A stretch of DNA of 64,000 nucleotides from Herbaspirillum sp. SJZ107 (GTDB taxonomy: Bacteria > Pseudomonadota > Gammaproteobacteria > Burkholderiales > Burkholderiaceae_D). The DNA lies in NCBI RefSeq assembly GCF_006715485.1, contig NZ_VFNH01000003.1, positions 558,001-622,000 on the forward strand, given 5' to 3'. A program made the translations under genes and the position numbers. Each line of letters begins with the position of its first letter. Within the stretch, counting starts at the first letter, position 1. The notes below the pieces were generated by a model, which was not told the DNA's origin, ran no database searches, and saw only the letters and a program-made list of their open reading frames with translations. Shown here piece after piece: positions 8,799-18,185 of this stretch.

Positions 8799-9002
8799 AT
8801 GGCGAATAAAGCACTGGCAACCCGACAAAAGATGCGTCTGCGCGCCACGCCGGCGCCACTTCCGGCCCTGAAACCGCGCAACCCGTTCGCGGGTTTCGCC
8901 AAGGCGCGTGCGGCCGGGCCGCATGCCAAGCCCGAGGCCAGCGAACGGCTGGCCGCCAAGCGGGCGCTGAAGAAGGCCAAGCTGGAACCCGAGGACGAAT
9001 AA
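8799..9002 (+). CDS. Small basic Ala/Lys-rich protein
   Basis: A 67-residue protein of unknown function starting MANKALATRQKMRLRA and ending KKAKLEPEDE. It is rich in Ala, Lys, Arg and Pro with an acidic tail and has no membrane segment. The start is supported by GGAAAGGAAGCG upstream. It begins 31 bases after the hslU stop, so it may be read through from the heat-shock operon. Low-complexity composition makes homology hard to judge; it could be a nucleic-acid-binding or ribosome-associated peptide, but this is only a guess. Confidence 0.55.
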   Translation: MANKALATRQKMRLRATPAPLPALKPRNPFAGFAKARAAGPHAKPEASERLAAKRALKKAKLEPEDE

Positions 9003-9093
9003 GGTCGCAAGCAACATCCTTTGCGGCGCCACTAGACGTGCCTATAGGCAATGTTTTTGGTCTTGAACTGACCTCCCATCTTCTGTACATTCG

Positions 9094-9121
9094 ATGACTT
9101 GGAGTAATCCCACCAAGTCAT
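9094..9121. repeat. Perfect 9-bp inverted repeat before the XRE regulator
   Basis: ATGACTTGG and CCAAGTCAT are separated by 10 bases, so arm centres are about two helical turns apart. It ends 15 bases before the ATG at 9137. This spacing fits a dimeric regulator operator, possibly autoregulatory. It could instead form a leader hairpin. Confidence 0.65.
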
Positions 9122-9136
9122 GAATGCACAAATCCC

Positions 9137-9868
9137 ATGAGCTCCCCCGACATGCTGCTGGATGTGCTGCGCGCCGAACTGCGTGCCGCGGGCATCACCT
9201 ATAAAACCCTGGCCGAGCGTATCGCGATGAGCGAATCCAGCATCAAACGCATGTTCGGCCAGAAGGACATGACGCTGTCGCGCCTGGCGCAGATCTGCCA
9301 GGCGGCCGGCATCGCCATGGAAGACGTGCTGCGCCGTGCGGCCGATGCCCGGCCCCAGGCCGACACGCTGACCCTGGTGCAGGAAAACGCGCTGATCGCC
9401 AATCCGCGCCTGCTGCTGGTGGCGATTTGCTGCCTCGGCCACTGGAGCCTGGAGCAAGTCGTCGAAACCTACCGTTTGACGCAAGCCGAATGCATCGGCT
9501 TGCTGGTGGAACTCGACCGTCTCGGCGTGATCGAACTGAAACCGTTGAACCGCTACAGCCTGCGCGTCTCGAATGCTTTCCGCTGGTTGCCGGATGGTCC
9601 GGTGCAACGCTTTTTCCGCGACAACGTCGTCGGCGATTATTTCAACGGCCGCTTCGATGGTCCCGGCGAAACGCTGATGTGCCTGCCGGCGCGGCTGTCG
9701 CTGGCGAGCGCAGGCGAACTGGCCGAGCGCATCCACCAGCTGGCCGGCGAACTGGCGCGCATGCACCGTAACGACCGGCGGCTCCCGCCGCAGGAGCGCG
9801 ATGGCTTTACTTTGCTGGTGGGATTCAGGTCGTGGGAATTTGCGGCGTTCACGGCCTTGCGGCGCTGA
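9137..9868 (+). CDS. XRE-family transcriptional regulator
   Basis: A 243-residue predicted DNA-binding protein. Residues 5-65 form an XRE/Cro helix-turn-helix (TYKTLAERIAMSESSIKRMF then MTLSRLAQICQAAGI). The remaining 175 residues contain a winged-helix-like section (LEQVVETYRLTQAECIGLLV) and have no recognisable ligand-binding domain. A perfect inverted repeat lies just upstream. The gene converges on gspC with only three bases between the stop codons, and no terminator is visible between them. Targets are unknown. The ribosome site before this ATG is poor, so a start at the Met five codons in is possible. Confidence 0.8.
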   Translation: MSSPDMLLDVLRAELRAAGITYKTLAERIAMSESSIKRMFGQKDMTLSRLAQICQAAGIAMEDVLRRAADARPQADTLTLVQENALIANPRLLLVAICCLGHWSLEQVVETYRLTQAECIGLLVELDRLGVIELKPLNRYSLRVSNAFRWLPDGPVQRFFRDNVVGDYFNGRFDGPGETLMCLPARLSLASAGELAERIHQLAGELARMHRNDRRLPPQERDGFTLLVGFRSWEFAAFTALRR

Positions 9869-9871
9869 GAC

Positions 9872-10603
9872 TTACTGGGTGGCGGTCGGGACCTGGCCCG
9901 GGGTCGCCGCCCCCCGCGTCGGCGGTGCCATCTGCACCGGCGCCGAGGGTGCGTTGTTCTGGGCCGGGGCCTGGCCCGACGGCCCGATCTGGCCGCTAGC
10001 CGGCATTTGCGAGGACACGGCGCCCGGCGACATCGGCGGCTCGGGCGGTGGGTTGTCGGCCGGGGCTGCGCCCGGTGGAATCGCCGCGCCGAGTGCCGGT
10101 CCGGCATCGCCGGCCGGGGTTTGCGGTCCCTGCGGCGCCATCATCCCATTGTTGACGCCCTGGTTGGCGCCCCCTGCAGCGCCCGCGGCGCCGATCGGCG
10201 CCACCGACTTGGTATCGGCCGGCAAATCGATACGCTTCATCACGCCGCCATCGGACAGCATCACATAGCGCGGATAGACTTCGGCCAGCTTGATGCCCGA
10301 CGACAGTTCTTTACCTACCCGCAAGGCTTTCGGCGGCGCCCCGTCGGCGACGATGATCGCCACGCTGTCGCGCCCGGCGTACACGATGCCGGTCAATTGG
10401 TAATTGGTGGCGGTGGCCACCGCCACCTGTCCGCCGAACAAACCAGCGGCGGCATTGATGTCCGGATTCGGCGGGGCGCTGTGCGGCACCGCTGCCAGCG
10501 GACGCTGCGGCGGCTGGTAGAGCTGCAGGATCCAGTAGGCGAGCGAAGCCGCCAGCAGGATCAGGCCGGCCAGGCTCAGAATTAAGGGCAAGCGCTTGTT
10601 CAT
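9872..10603 (-). CDS. gspC: Type II secretion protein GspC
   Basis: A 243-residue inner-membrane protein that links the T2SS platform to the GspD secretin. A cytoplasmic start and one membrane segment (about 8-28) precede the periplasmic homology region (about 55-130), which has the pattern YQLTGIVYAG...GGVMKRIDLP. The remainder (135-243) is a Pro/Ala/Gly-rich low-complexity tail. I see no PDZ or coiled-coil domain, so this is a short GspC. The ATG follows AAGGAA. It is the last gene of the gsp operon, 11 bases after gspF. Confidence 0.85.
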   Translation of the reverse strand: MNKRLPLILSLAGLILLAASLAYWILQLYQPPQRPLAAVPHSAPPNPDINAAAGLFGGQVAVATATNYQLTGIVYAGRDSVAIIVADGAPPKALRVGKELSSGIKLAEVYPRYVMLSDGGVMKRIDLPADTKSVAPIGAAGAAGGANQGVNNGMMAPQGPQTPAGDAGPALGAAIPPGAAPADNPPPEPPMSPGAVSSQMPASGQIGPSGQAPAQNNAPSAPVQMAPPTRGAATPGQVPTATQ

Positions 10604-10614
10604 CTATTTCCTTG

Positions 10615-11835
10615 TCACCGCACCAACTGGTTGATTTCAATAATCGGCATCAGCACCGCCAGCACGATCAGCAGCACGACCAGGCCCATGGCCAGGATCA
10701 GCACCGGTTCGAGCAGGCCGGCGATGGTCAGCGTGCGCCGCTCGAGGTCGGCCTGCTGCGAATTCGAGGCGCGCTCGAGCATGGCCGGCAGTTCGCCGGT
10801 GATCTCGCCGGCGCGGATCATGTGCACCAGCATTGGCGGGAACAGCTTTTGCGCCGACAGCGCGCGTGCCAGGCTGACGCCTTCGCGCACGCTGGCGGTC
10901 GCCGATTCCACCAGTTCCTTCATGGCCACGTTCGACAGCGTGTCGCGGCTGGTTTCCAGGGCGCGCAGGATCGGCACTCCGGAGCCGGTGGTGATGGCCA
11001 GCGTGCTGGCAAAGCGCGTCGTGTTCAGGCTGCGTTCGAACTTGCCGTACACCGGTGCCGTCAGCAGCCAGGTATGCCAGCGCCGCTTGAGCACCGGGTT
11101 TTGCAGGGCCCGGCGCCAGCTGAACCAGGCCGCGATGACGATCAATGCGACGTAGATGCCATAAGCGCGCGTAAAGTTCGATACGCCCAGCATGATCACG
11201 GTCAGTACCGGCAGCTTTTGCTTGGTGTTGGCGAACACCGAGACGATCTGCGGCACCACATAGGTCAGCAGGAAGATGACGATGGCGAACGCGACCACGG
11301 TGACGATGGCCGGATAGGTAAATGCCAGGCGCACCCGCTGTACCAGCGCGTTGCGGCGTTCGATGTAATCCGCCAGGCGCGAGAGCACGCGCGACAGCTG
11401 GCCGATCTGTTCGCCGGACGACACCAGCGCGCGGTAGATCTCGGCGAAATCGCGCGGATGGCGCGCCAGCGCACTCGAAAACGAGGCGCCGCCCATGACT
11501 TCGGAGCGGATCGAGGCGATCAGGTCGCGCACATACGGACGCTCGGCCTGTTCCAGCAATGCGGTGAACGCCTGCTCGAGCGGCAGGCCCGCTTCCAGCA
11601 GGCTGGCCAGCTGGCGCGTGAACAGGGCCAGCTCGACCTGCGACAGGCGCTCGCCGAAGCCGCGTGCCTTGGCCGCCCCGCTCTCGTCGAGCTGGGCGCT
11701 GATGGCTTCGACCGCGAGCGGCGTCAGTCCCTGCAGGCGCAGGTCGGCACGCGCGGCACGCGGACTGTCGGCGTTGAGGACGCCCTTGCGGGTGATGCCG
11801 CCGGTATCGACGGCTTCGTAGCGGAAGGCGGGCAT
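10615..11835 (-). CDS. gspF: Type II secretion inner-membrane platform protein GspF
   Basis: A 406-residue polytopic protein of the T2SF family that forms the inner-membrane platform on which the GspE ATPase works. The start MPAFRYEAVDTGG is typical. Two cytoplasmic T2SF repeats are visible, each with a GLPLEQAF-like motif, together with three hydrophobic segments (about 170-195, 220-240 and 375-400, the last being LEPVLILAMGLVVLLIVLAV). The length is usual for GspF. The start lies three bases after gspE. Confidence 0.95.
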   Translation of the reverse strand: MPAFRYEAVDTGGITRKGVLNADSPRAARADLRLQGLTPLAVEAISAQLDESGAAKARGFGERLSQVELALFTRQLASLLEAGLPLEQAFTALLEQAERPYVRDLIASIRSEVMGGASFSSALARHPRDFAEIYRALVSSGEQIGQLSRVLSRLADYIERRNALVQRVRLAFTYPAIVTVVAFAIVIFLLTYVVPQIVSVFANTKQKLPVLTVIMLGVSNFTRAYGIYVALIVIAAWFSWRRALQNPVLKRRWHTWLLTAPVYGKFERSLNTTRFASTLAITTGSGVPILRALETSRDTLSNVAMKELVESATASVREGVSLARALSAQKLFPPMLVHMIRAGEITGELPAMLERASNSQQADLERRTLTIAGLLEPVLILAMGLVVLLIVLAVLMPIIEINQLVR

Positions 11836-11838
11836 GCG

Positions 11839-13263
11839 TCAGTCCGCCTTCGTCACGCGCAGCAGTTCGGCTTCGGTGGTGATGCCTTCGCGCACCCAGC
11901 GTTCGCCATCCTCGCGCATCGTCTGCATGCCCGACGCGATCGCGGCGTCGCGGATCTCGGCTTCCGACACCTGGTTGTGGATCTGCGCACGAATTTTCTC
12001 GTTGGTTTCGAGCAGTTCGTAGACGCCGACCCGGCCTTGGTAGCCGGTGTGGCCGCAGCGGTCGCAGCCGACCGCATGCCAGGTGCCGCCTTCCTGTTTC
12101 TTGCAGTAAGGGCACAGCTTGCGGACCAGGCGCTGCGCCATCACGCCCAGCAGCGACGACGACAGCAGGAAGGGTTCGATGCCCATGTCGAGCAGGCGGG
12201 TCACCGCCGACGGCGCGTCGTTGGTGTGCAGGGTCGCCAGCACCAGGTGGCCGGTGAGCGAGGCCTGCACCGCGATCTGCGCCGTTTCCAAATCTCGGAT
12301 CTCGCCGATCATGATCACGTCCGGGTCCTGGCGCAGGATCGCGCGCAGGGCCTTGCCGAAGGTCATGTCGATGCGGGCATTGACCTGGGTCTGGCCGATG
12401 CCGGTGAGGTCGTACTCGATCGGGTCTTCCACCGTCATGATGTTGGTGGTCGAGGCGTTCAGGCGCGACAGCGCCGCGTACAGGGTAGTCGTCTTGCCGG
12501 AGCCGGTCGGGCCGGTCACCAGCACGATGCCGTGCGGCTGATTGATGAGCTTGTCGAACTTCGGCAGCATCCGCTCGCTCATGCCGAGGTGGCTCAGATC
12601 GAGGCGGCCGGCTTCCTTGTCGAGCAGACGCAGCACGGCGCGTTCGCCATGGCCGGTCGGCAAGGTCGAGACGCGCACGTCGACCGGCTTGCCGCCGATG
12701 CGCAGCGTGATGCGCCCGTCCTGCGGCAGGCGTTTTTCGGCAATGTCCAACGCCGACATGATCTTGATACGCGAGATCAGCGACGCGTGGATCGCTTTAC
12801 GGGGACGCACGATGTCGCGCAGCGCGCCGTCGATGCGGAAGCGCACCACCGAGGTTTGCTCGAACGGTTCGATGTGGATATCGGAGGCGCCCTCGCGCAG
12901 CGACTGCGTCAGCAGCGCATTGATCATGCGGATGACCGGGGCGTCGTCGGACGATTCGAGCAGGTCTTCGATCGCCGGGACGTCCTGCAGCAGCTTGGTA
13001 AGATCGAGGTCGGCATCGAACTCGTCGGCCACCTGGGAGGCGTCGCCGCCTCCGGACTGGTAGGCGGACGCGATCTCGGCCTCGAGGTCGGCGCGTTCCA
13101 TGCGGCGCAGCGCGATGCGGCCGAAGCGGCGCGAGACTTCCGCGATCGCCGCCGGCTTGGTTGCATTCGACACCAGCACTTCGACGGCTTGCGCCGGGTC
13201 GCCGTTGGAACGCGCCAGCACGCCATAGTCACGTGCGAATGCGTAAGGCAACAGGTTGTTCAT
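11839..13263 (-). CDS. gspE: Type II secretion ATPase GspE
   Basis: A 474-residue cytoplasmic ATPase powering pseudopilus assembly. The N-terminal GspE domain is short. Walker [10 protein letters not shown] lies near 250, the Asp box and Walker B region are present ([15 protein letters not shown]), and the His box is [16 protein letters not shown] zinc-binding tetracysteine motif, CPYC and CDRC, lies at about 383-402 and is typical of secretion and pilus ATPases. The start [14 protein letters not shown] is the usual N-terminus, with GAGGAACC as ribosome site. It lies 45 bases after gspD. Confidence 0.96.
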   Translation of the reverse strand: MNNLLPYAFARDYGVLARSNGDPAQAVEVLVSNATKPAAIAEVSRRFGRIALRRMERADLEAEIASAYQSGGGDASQVADEFDADLDLTKLLQDVPAIEDLLESSDDAPVIRMINALLTQSLREGASDIHIEPFEQTSVVRFRIDGALRDIVRPRKAIHASLISRIKIMSALDIAEKRLPQDGRITLRIGGKPVDVRVSTLPTGHGERAVLRLLDKEAGRLDLSHLGMSERMLPKFDKLINQPHGIVLVTGPTGSGKTTTLYAALSRLNASTTNIMTVEDPIEYDLTGIGQTQVNARIDMTFGKALRAILRQDPDVIMIGEIRDLETAQIAVQASLTGHLVLATLHTNDAPSAVTRLLDMGIEPFLLSSSLLGVMAQRLVRKLCPYCKKQEGGTWHAVGCDRCGHTGYQGRVGVYELLETNEKIRAQIHNQVSEAEIRDAAIASGMQTMREDGERWVREGITTEAELLRVTKAD

Positions 13264-13308
13264 GGTTCCTCGATTCTGCTTGGTTCTGCTGGTTCTACTG
13301 GATTGCGC

Positions 13309-15636
13309 TTAGTTTTGCTGGGCCGGACGGTAATCCGACGGCGACGGCTGTGCCGGCCGATAGTCCGGCTGGCCGGGCTGCACCGGCCGGACCGGCTGGC
13401 CCGTGCCCGTGCCCGTGCCGGTGGCCTGGCCCGGACGCGGCGCGACCGGCGCCGGCGGCGGCATCGTCGCCATCGTGCCGTTGCCGACCGGCGGCTGGCC
13501 GTTGGTCAGCGGCGGCAGCACCGGCGTGCCGAGATCGCGCAGCATGATGTTGCCGTCGTTGTTCTGCTGGAGCTCGGTACCGGCGGCGCGCATGTAGTCG
13601 TAGCGGTCCATCGAAATGCTGCTGTTCTGTTCCTTGCTGCGCACCACGACCGGACGCAGGAACACCATCAGGTTGCGCTTGGTACGGTTGCGGGTGCGGT
13701 ACTTGAACAGGTTGCCCACCACCGGGATGCTGGACAAGCCGGGCACCCGCTCTTCGTTGCTGCTCTGGTCGTCCGAGATCAGGCCGCCCAGCACCACGAT
13801 CTGGCCGTCGTCGGCGATGATGTTGTTTTCGATCGCGCGCACCGTGGTCACGATGCCCGAAGTCGAGGCGACCGAATTGTCGATGCCCGAGTTCTCGTGG
13901 TAGATCGCCATCTTGATCGTACCCCCTTCGGAAATTTGCGGGCGCACTTTCAGGAGCAGGCCGATGTCCTTGCGGTCGATGGTCTGGAACGGGTTGCTGG
14001 AACCGCTGGCCGTGGTCGTGAACGAACCGGTCAGGATCGGAATGTTCTGACCGACCTTGATCGTCGCCAGTTCGTTGTCCAGCGTGATGATGTTCGGAGT
14101 CGACAGGATGTTGGTGTCGCCGTCGGTTTCCAGCACGTGGGCGATCGCGCCCAGGCCGAGTGCGCCGTTGATCTGGCGGAACACGCCGACCGACAGCCCG
14201 CCCAGGGTCGGTATCGAGCTGCCGCTCGTACCGCTGAGGCCGCTTCGAGCGGCCACGGCCAGGTTGACGATGTTGTTGCTGCCGTTGGTATTAAAGGATT
14301 GCAGCGCGCCGACGCGGTACTTGCTGGCGTCGTTGCCGGACAGGCCCAGCCACTGCACGCCCAGCTCCGATGCCTTGGCAGCATTGACTTCGACCACCAG
14401 CGCTTCGATGTAGACCTGGGCGCGGCGCACGTCGAGCTGGTCGATGACCGAGCGCAGGTTGCGGTACAGCGCGTCCGGCGCGGTGATGATCAGGCTGTTG
14501 GTCGAGGCATCGGCCTGGATGAAGCCGGAGCCCTGGCCGCCGCCGGCGCCGCCGGCCGTGGCCTGGCTCTGCTGGGCGAAGGTGCCGCCGGTGCCGCCGG
14601 CACCGATGCTGCTCTGCTGCTGATTGCCGCCAAGGCCGCCGCCCAGGCCGCCGCTGCCGGTGCCGCCGGCGCCCGCGGTGCCGGACTGGATCGAGCCGCC
14701 CGCGGTGCCCTGCTGCTGCACCGGCACCGCCGACGAATCCTGCGACACCACCGCGCGCAGGGTCTGGGCGACCTTGCTGGCGTCGGCATTCTTGAGGTAC
14801 ACCACGTGGATGTTGCCGAGTTCGGTCGTCGGCTGGTCGAGCTTGGCGATCAGGCTCTTGGCCATGTTGGCGCGTCCGGCCGAGGGCGCGCGCACGACCA
14901 CCGAATTGGTGCGGGCATCGGCCAGCACGGTGACGCGGCCGGAATCGCCGCCGGCACTCGGTTCCATCAGGCGCGTGACCAGGGTGGCGACGTCGCTGGC
15001 GATGCCGTTGCGGATCGGGATCACGTCGAGGTCGGAGGTGGCCGGGCCGTCCAGCGCGGCGATGATCTTCGACAGGCGGCGCAGGTTGTCGGCGTAATCG
15101 GTGATCACCAGGCTGTTGTTGCCCGGGTCGGCCATGATCGAGTTGTTCGGCGAGATCAGCGGCCGCAGCACCGCGGTGAGGTTGGCCGCCGACTCGTGCT
15201 GCAGGCGATAGACCTGGGTCGCGATCTGGTCGCCGCGCACGCGCGAACCGCCGACCCCGACCTGGGTCGGCGAGGATTGCAGCTTGGCTTCCGCTTCCGG
15301 CACCACCTTGGCGAAGCCGTCGCCGGTGACCACCGCGTAACCCTGCAGGCGCAGCTGCGAAGTCAGCAGCGCGAAAGCCTGGGCCTTGGTGAGCGAGCGT
15401 TCCGACACCAGGCTCATCGTGCCTTTCACGCGCGGGTCGACGATGAAGGTCATGCCGGTGTAATGGCCGACCGCCTTGATCACCGATTCCATGTCGGCAT
15501 TCACGAAGTTGAGCGCCGCGCCGCTGCCCTCCTGGGCCAGGGCGGTCACCGGCGAGATTGCCGAGAGGATGGCGCAGCACAACATGGCGCCCGCTGCGAT
15601 ACGGCGCAAGGCCGGGACTTGCGGATTATTTTTCAT
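13309..15636 (-). CDS. gspD: Type II secretion outer-membrane secretin GspD
   Basis: A 775-residue protein forming the outer-membrane channel. A signal peptide (about 1-35, ending ALAQ) is followed by the N0-N3 domains; N0 is NFVNADMESVIKAVG. A glycine/glutamine-rich insert of about 60 residues lies at 312-372 within the N3 region. The secretin core (about 430-650) includes VPGLSSIPVVGNLFKYR, the conserved end of the barrel. The tail (700-775) is Pro/Gln-rich. No pilotin gene is visible nearby. The start overlaps the gspN stop by one base. Confidence 0.95.
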   Translation of the reverse strand: MKNNPQVPALRRIAAGAMLCCAILSAISPVTALAQEGSGAALNFVNADMESVIKAVGHYTGMTFIVDPRVKGTMSLVSERSLTKAQAFALLTSQLRLQGYAVVTGDGFAKVVPEAEAKLQSSPTQVGVGGSRVRGDQIATQVYRLQHESAANLTAVLRPLISPNNSIMADPGNNSLVITDYADNLRRLSKIIAALDGPATSDLDVIPIRNGIASDVATLVTRLMEPSAGGDSGRVTVLADARTNSVVVRAPSAGRANMAKSLIAKLDQPTTELGNIHVVYLKNADASKVAQTLRAVVSQDSSAVPVQQQGTAGGSIQSGTAGAGGTGSGGLGGGLGGNQQQSSIGAGGTGGTFAQQSQATAGGAGGGQGSGFIQADASTNSLIITAPDALYRNLRSVIDQLDVRRAQVYIEALVVEVNAAKASELGVQWLGLSGNDASKYRVGALQSFNTNGSNNIVNLAVAARSGLSGTSGSSIPTLGGLSVGVFRQINGALGLGAIAHVLETDGDTNILSTPNIITLDNELATIKVGQNIPILTGSFTTTASGSSNPFQTIDRKDIGLLLKVRPQISEGGTIKMAIYHENSGIDNSVASTSGIVTTVRAIENNIIADDGQIVVLGGLISDDQSSNEERVPGLSSIPVVGNLFKYRTRNRTKRNLMVFLRPVVVRSKEQNSSISMDRYDYMRAAGTELQQNNDGNIMLRDLGTPVLPPLTNGQPPVGNGTMATMPPPAPVAPRPGQATGTGTGTGQPVRPVQPGQPDYRPAQPSPSDYRPAQQN

Positions 15637-16409
15637 TATCTAAACTCGAGTGCGATTATGTTCTTGCCGTTCACCATTCGGCGCTGGCCCAGCAGGTTGA
15701 GCAGGTTGCCCAGCGTGTCTTCATATCCTTCGGCCGCTTGAGCCTGTCCCGAAAAGCGCAGGCGCCCATTTTCCAGTGCACCACTACCAGACAACAAAAG
15801 GGCGCCGCGGACCGTGCGCAGGGTCAAGTCGGCCTGCTGGCCGCGCCAGTCCATCGCCATCTCGTAGCTGCCCAGCGGTTTGATCGGGCTGATGCGCGAT
15901 CCCATGTCGCTCATGGACAGCACCGTGCGCCCGCTCACCGCCACCGCCTGCCCCTGGCGTGCGATATCCAGCAGGTTCCAGGACAGCTTGATGGTGCCCG
16001 ACGGCGCCAGCGTGTTCAGCGGCGCACCCAGGCCGGACAAGCCTTCGGCCGGCAGCAGCAGTTCGCCGGCGCTGACCTGCCACTGCGACCAGCTGCCGCT
16101 GATGCGGACCGGCTGCGCCAGCGCCTCGCCGTTGGCCAGGTCCATGCTGACCTGGCCGAACAGCACCAGCGGCGACAGGCGCCAGCTGAAGCGGCCCGGC
16201 AGCAGCGGCGTGACCGCCCCGCCCTCGCCCGGCGCGCCACCCACGAAGGCTGAGCCGCGCCACAGCGTACCCTGCGCATCCCCCAGAGTCAAACGGCCGC
16301 CGGTCTGGCGCTCGACCATCGGCCCCAGCCACGCGGCCGGCAGGAACGCCAGGATCGTGACGGCCACCGCCAGCGCGGCCAGCACACCCCACAGTACGGC
16401 CCGCTTCAT
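15636..16409 (-). CDS. gspN: Type II secretion protein GspN
   Basis: A 257-residue T2SS accessory protein of the GspN family, which is present in some systems and dispensable in several. One N-terminal membrane segment (about 5-28) anchors a periplasmic domain rich in beta strands. Family-like features are GDAQGTLWRGSA and the late GALENGRLRFSGQA. Its ATG overlaps the gspM stop by four bases and its TAA overlaps the gspD ATG by one, so it is tightly coupled in translation. Confidence 0.85.
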   Translation of the reverse strand: MKRAVLWGVLAALAVAVTILAFLPAAWLGPMVERQTGGRLTLGDAQGTLWRGSAFVGGAPGEGGAVTPLLPGRFSWRLSPLVLFGQVSMDLANGEALAQPVRISGSWSQWQVSAGELLLPAEGLSGLGAPLNTLAPSGTIKLSWNLLDIARQGQAVAVSGRTVLSMSDMGSRISPIKPLGSYEMAMDWRGQQADLTLRTVRGALLLSGSGALENGRLRFSGQAQAAEGYEDTLGNLLNLLGQRRMVNGKNIIALEFR

Positions 16410-16924
16410 TGGGCCGCGCCGGTGTTCTGCCGCAGCGTCAGGCTGGCGTCGACCTGGCCGGCCGTGGGCAGCGCGGTGACGGTGGCGTCCTGCACCAGCA
16501 CCCGGTTGGCACGGCGCTGCTCGTCGAGCCAGTTGGCGAGGCCTGCGAACGGTACGTTATTCAGCTGCAGCTTGATGTATTCGCCGGTCATCGCCAGCGA
16601 TTGCGGCTTCAGGCCGCGGCTGTTCAGGCTGGTGTCGACGGCTTCGCGCGTGATCGGCGGGATCTGGGTCGCGGGCGCGCGCGCCAGCGCGCCGGCTTCC
16701 TGGGCCATGGCCTGCAGTTCGGCCGCCTGCTGGCGCAGCTGCGGCAGCTGGCGGCGCAGCATGGCACGGCCCTCGACCGCGGGATCGACCAGCAGCAGGT
16801 ACAGCACGGCCAGCAGCACGACGGCGCCGCCGACGGTCAGGAAGCGGCGCTCCTGCTCGGTGCGCGCGAGCCAGAGCGCATTGGCGCGCTCGCGGTACTG
16901 GGCGATGGTGGTGGCAAGGCTCAT
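16406..16924 (-). CDS. gspM: Type II secretion protein GspM
   Basis: A 172-residue bitopic inner-membrane protein that pairs with GspL. A cytoplasmic N-terminus with a WLARTEQERRFL segment leads into a membrane helix (about 30-46), then a periplasmic ferredoxin-like domain ending about 168. The size and layout are as usual for GspM. It overlaps gspL and gspN by four bases each (ATGA type). Confidence 0.88.
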   Translation of the reverse strand: MSLATTIAQYRERANALWLARTEQERRFLTVGGAVVLLAVLYLLLVDPAVEGRAMLRRQLPQLRQQAAELQAMAQEAGALARAPATQIPPITREAVDTSLNSRGLKPQSLAMTGEYIKLQLNNVPFAGLANWLDEQRRANRVLVQDATVTALPTAGQVDASLTLRQNTGAAQ

Positions 16925-18168
16925 TGCGTGGCTCCTGTACTGCCTGCGGTGTTTCCTGTGCCGGTACCGCGTGCGCCGCTGCGGATGACCCAGGTGCCCG
17001 GCGTGGTGTCGTCGAGGGTCAGGGCGCGCGCGGCCAGGGCCGTGCGCAGTTGCCCGGTCAAGCCGGGGTCGGCCGTTCCTGGTTTGACTTTGACCGACAG
17101 CGCGCGTTCGCGGTATTCGATTGATGCAATGCCGGGTTCGCGTCCGGTGGCACGTGCAGCTTCGCCGAACGCCGCCGCCAGGTAAGTGAATTCGTCGGGC
17201 GACAGCTCGCCGGTGCCGGCCCGGGCACGCGCCATGTTCTGGCGCATCTGGACCACCGGATCGACCACCGGGTCGCGCGGGTACACCTGGCGGAAGGTCT
17301 GGGTCATCGACTGCTGCACGGTGGCGGCTTCGCGCTTCAGGCGCAGCCAGTCGAGATTCAGGCCGGCCAGGTTGACCGCCAGCGCCAGCAGGATCAGGCG
17401 CAGCGGCCAGCGCCAGCGGCGCCAGTCGCGCACCGGGGTGCCGGCCGCGCCGAGGCCGCTGACCAGGTCGAGCGCGGTGCTGCGCGAGGCGGCGATCCAG
17501 TGCGCCCAGTCGTCGGTCTCGAGCGTGATGCCGGGGCCGGCTTCCTGGGCCAGCACCTGGTATTCGCCGAGCAGGGCACGCGGCACGTACAGCACCAGCG
17601 GCGCGTCGCCGCTGAAGGCGCGCGCGGTCTGCAGCACAACGGCCGGGACCGCTTCAAGGGCCAGGCCGAAGCCCTGGAACAGGCCTTGTCTCAGGGTCAG
17701 CTCGGCGCCGTCGACGGCAGCCGACACGCTGCCCGGCTGCAGCGGCAGGCACAGCTGGGCCGGGATGGCGGCGACCGAGCGCGCGCCCTGGGCCAGCAGC
17801 GCGCGCACGATGGCTTCCAGCCAGTCGCGGTCGGCCACGGCGATCGGACGGGTGCCGTCGGGCTGCTCGGGTGCGGCCACCAGCACCGAATCCTCGGGGT
17901 CGCCCAGGATGTGTTCCTCGACCAGGGCCGGCAGCGCCGCCTTCAGGCGCGCGCCCGTCAGCGGCGGCGCCTGCACCGACAGCAGGGAGACGTCGGCGCC
18001 GGCCAGCAGCAGCACGACCCGGCGCGCGGTGCCGACCAGGTCGCCCAGGTTGCGCAGCGGGCCTTCGCCCTGCTGCTCGATGACACCGCCGTCGTTGACG
18101 AGGGCGAAGCGGCTCAGCGCATGTTCGCCTTCCGCGCGGGCCGGGTGCCGGATATAGAGTGTAGTCAA
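16921..18168 (-). CDS. gspL: Type II secretion protein GspL
   Basis: A 415-residue protein linking the GspE ATPase to the inner membrane. The N-terminal actin-like cytoplasmic domain starts TTLYIRHPARAEGEHALSRF. The membrane helix is near 260-280 (RLILLALAVNLAGLNL) and a periplasmic ferredoxin-like domain follows. No ATG or GTG lies at a sensible position; the TTG at 18168, 17 bases after gspK, gives the expected N-terminus and has AGCGAGA upstream. An ATG farther upstream would run into gspK in another frame and add residues with no family resemblance. Confidence 0.87.
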   Translation of the reverse strand: MTTLYIRHPARAEGEHALSRFALVNDGGVIEQQGEGPLRNLGDLVGTARRVVLLLAGADVSLLSVQAPPLTGARLKAALPALVEEHILGDPEDSVLVAAPEQPDGTRPIAVADRDWLEAIVRALLAQGARSVAAIPAQLCLPLQPGSVSAAVDGAELTLRQGLFQGFGLALEAVPAVVLQTARAFSGDAPLVLYVPRALLGEYQVLAQEAGPGITLETDDWAHWIAASRSTALDLVSGLGAAGTPVRDWRRWRWPLRLILLALAVNLAGLNLDWLRLKREAATVQQSMTQTFRQVYPRDPVVDPVVQMRQNMARARAGTGELSPDEFTYLAAAFGEAARATGREPGIASIEYRERALSVKVKPGTADPGLTGQLRTALAARALTLDDTTPGTWVIRSGARGTGTGNTAGSTGATQ

Positions 18169-18185
18169 ACCGTCTCGCTTTCTTG

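Noticed and set aside
10612-15741. A very long open frame on the plus strand opposite gspF, gspE and gspD
   Set aside because: It lies antisense to three clear T2SS genes, is rich in His, Arg, Gln and Asp as antisense frames in GC-rich DNA are, and shows no family motif.
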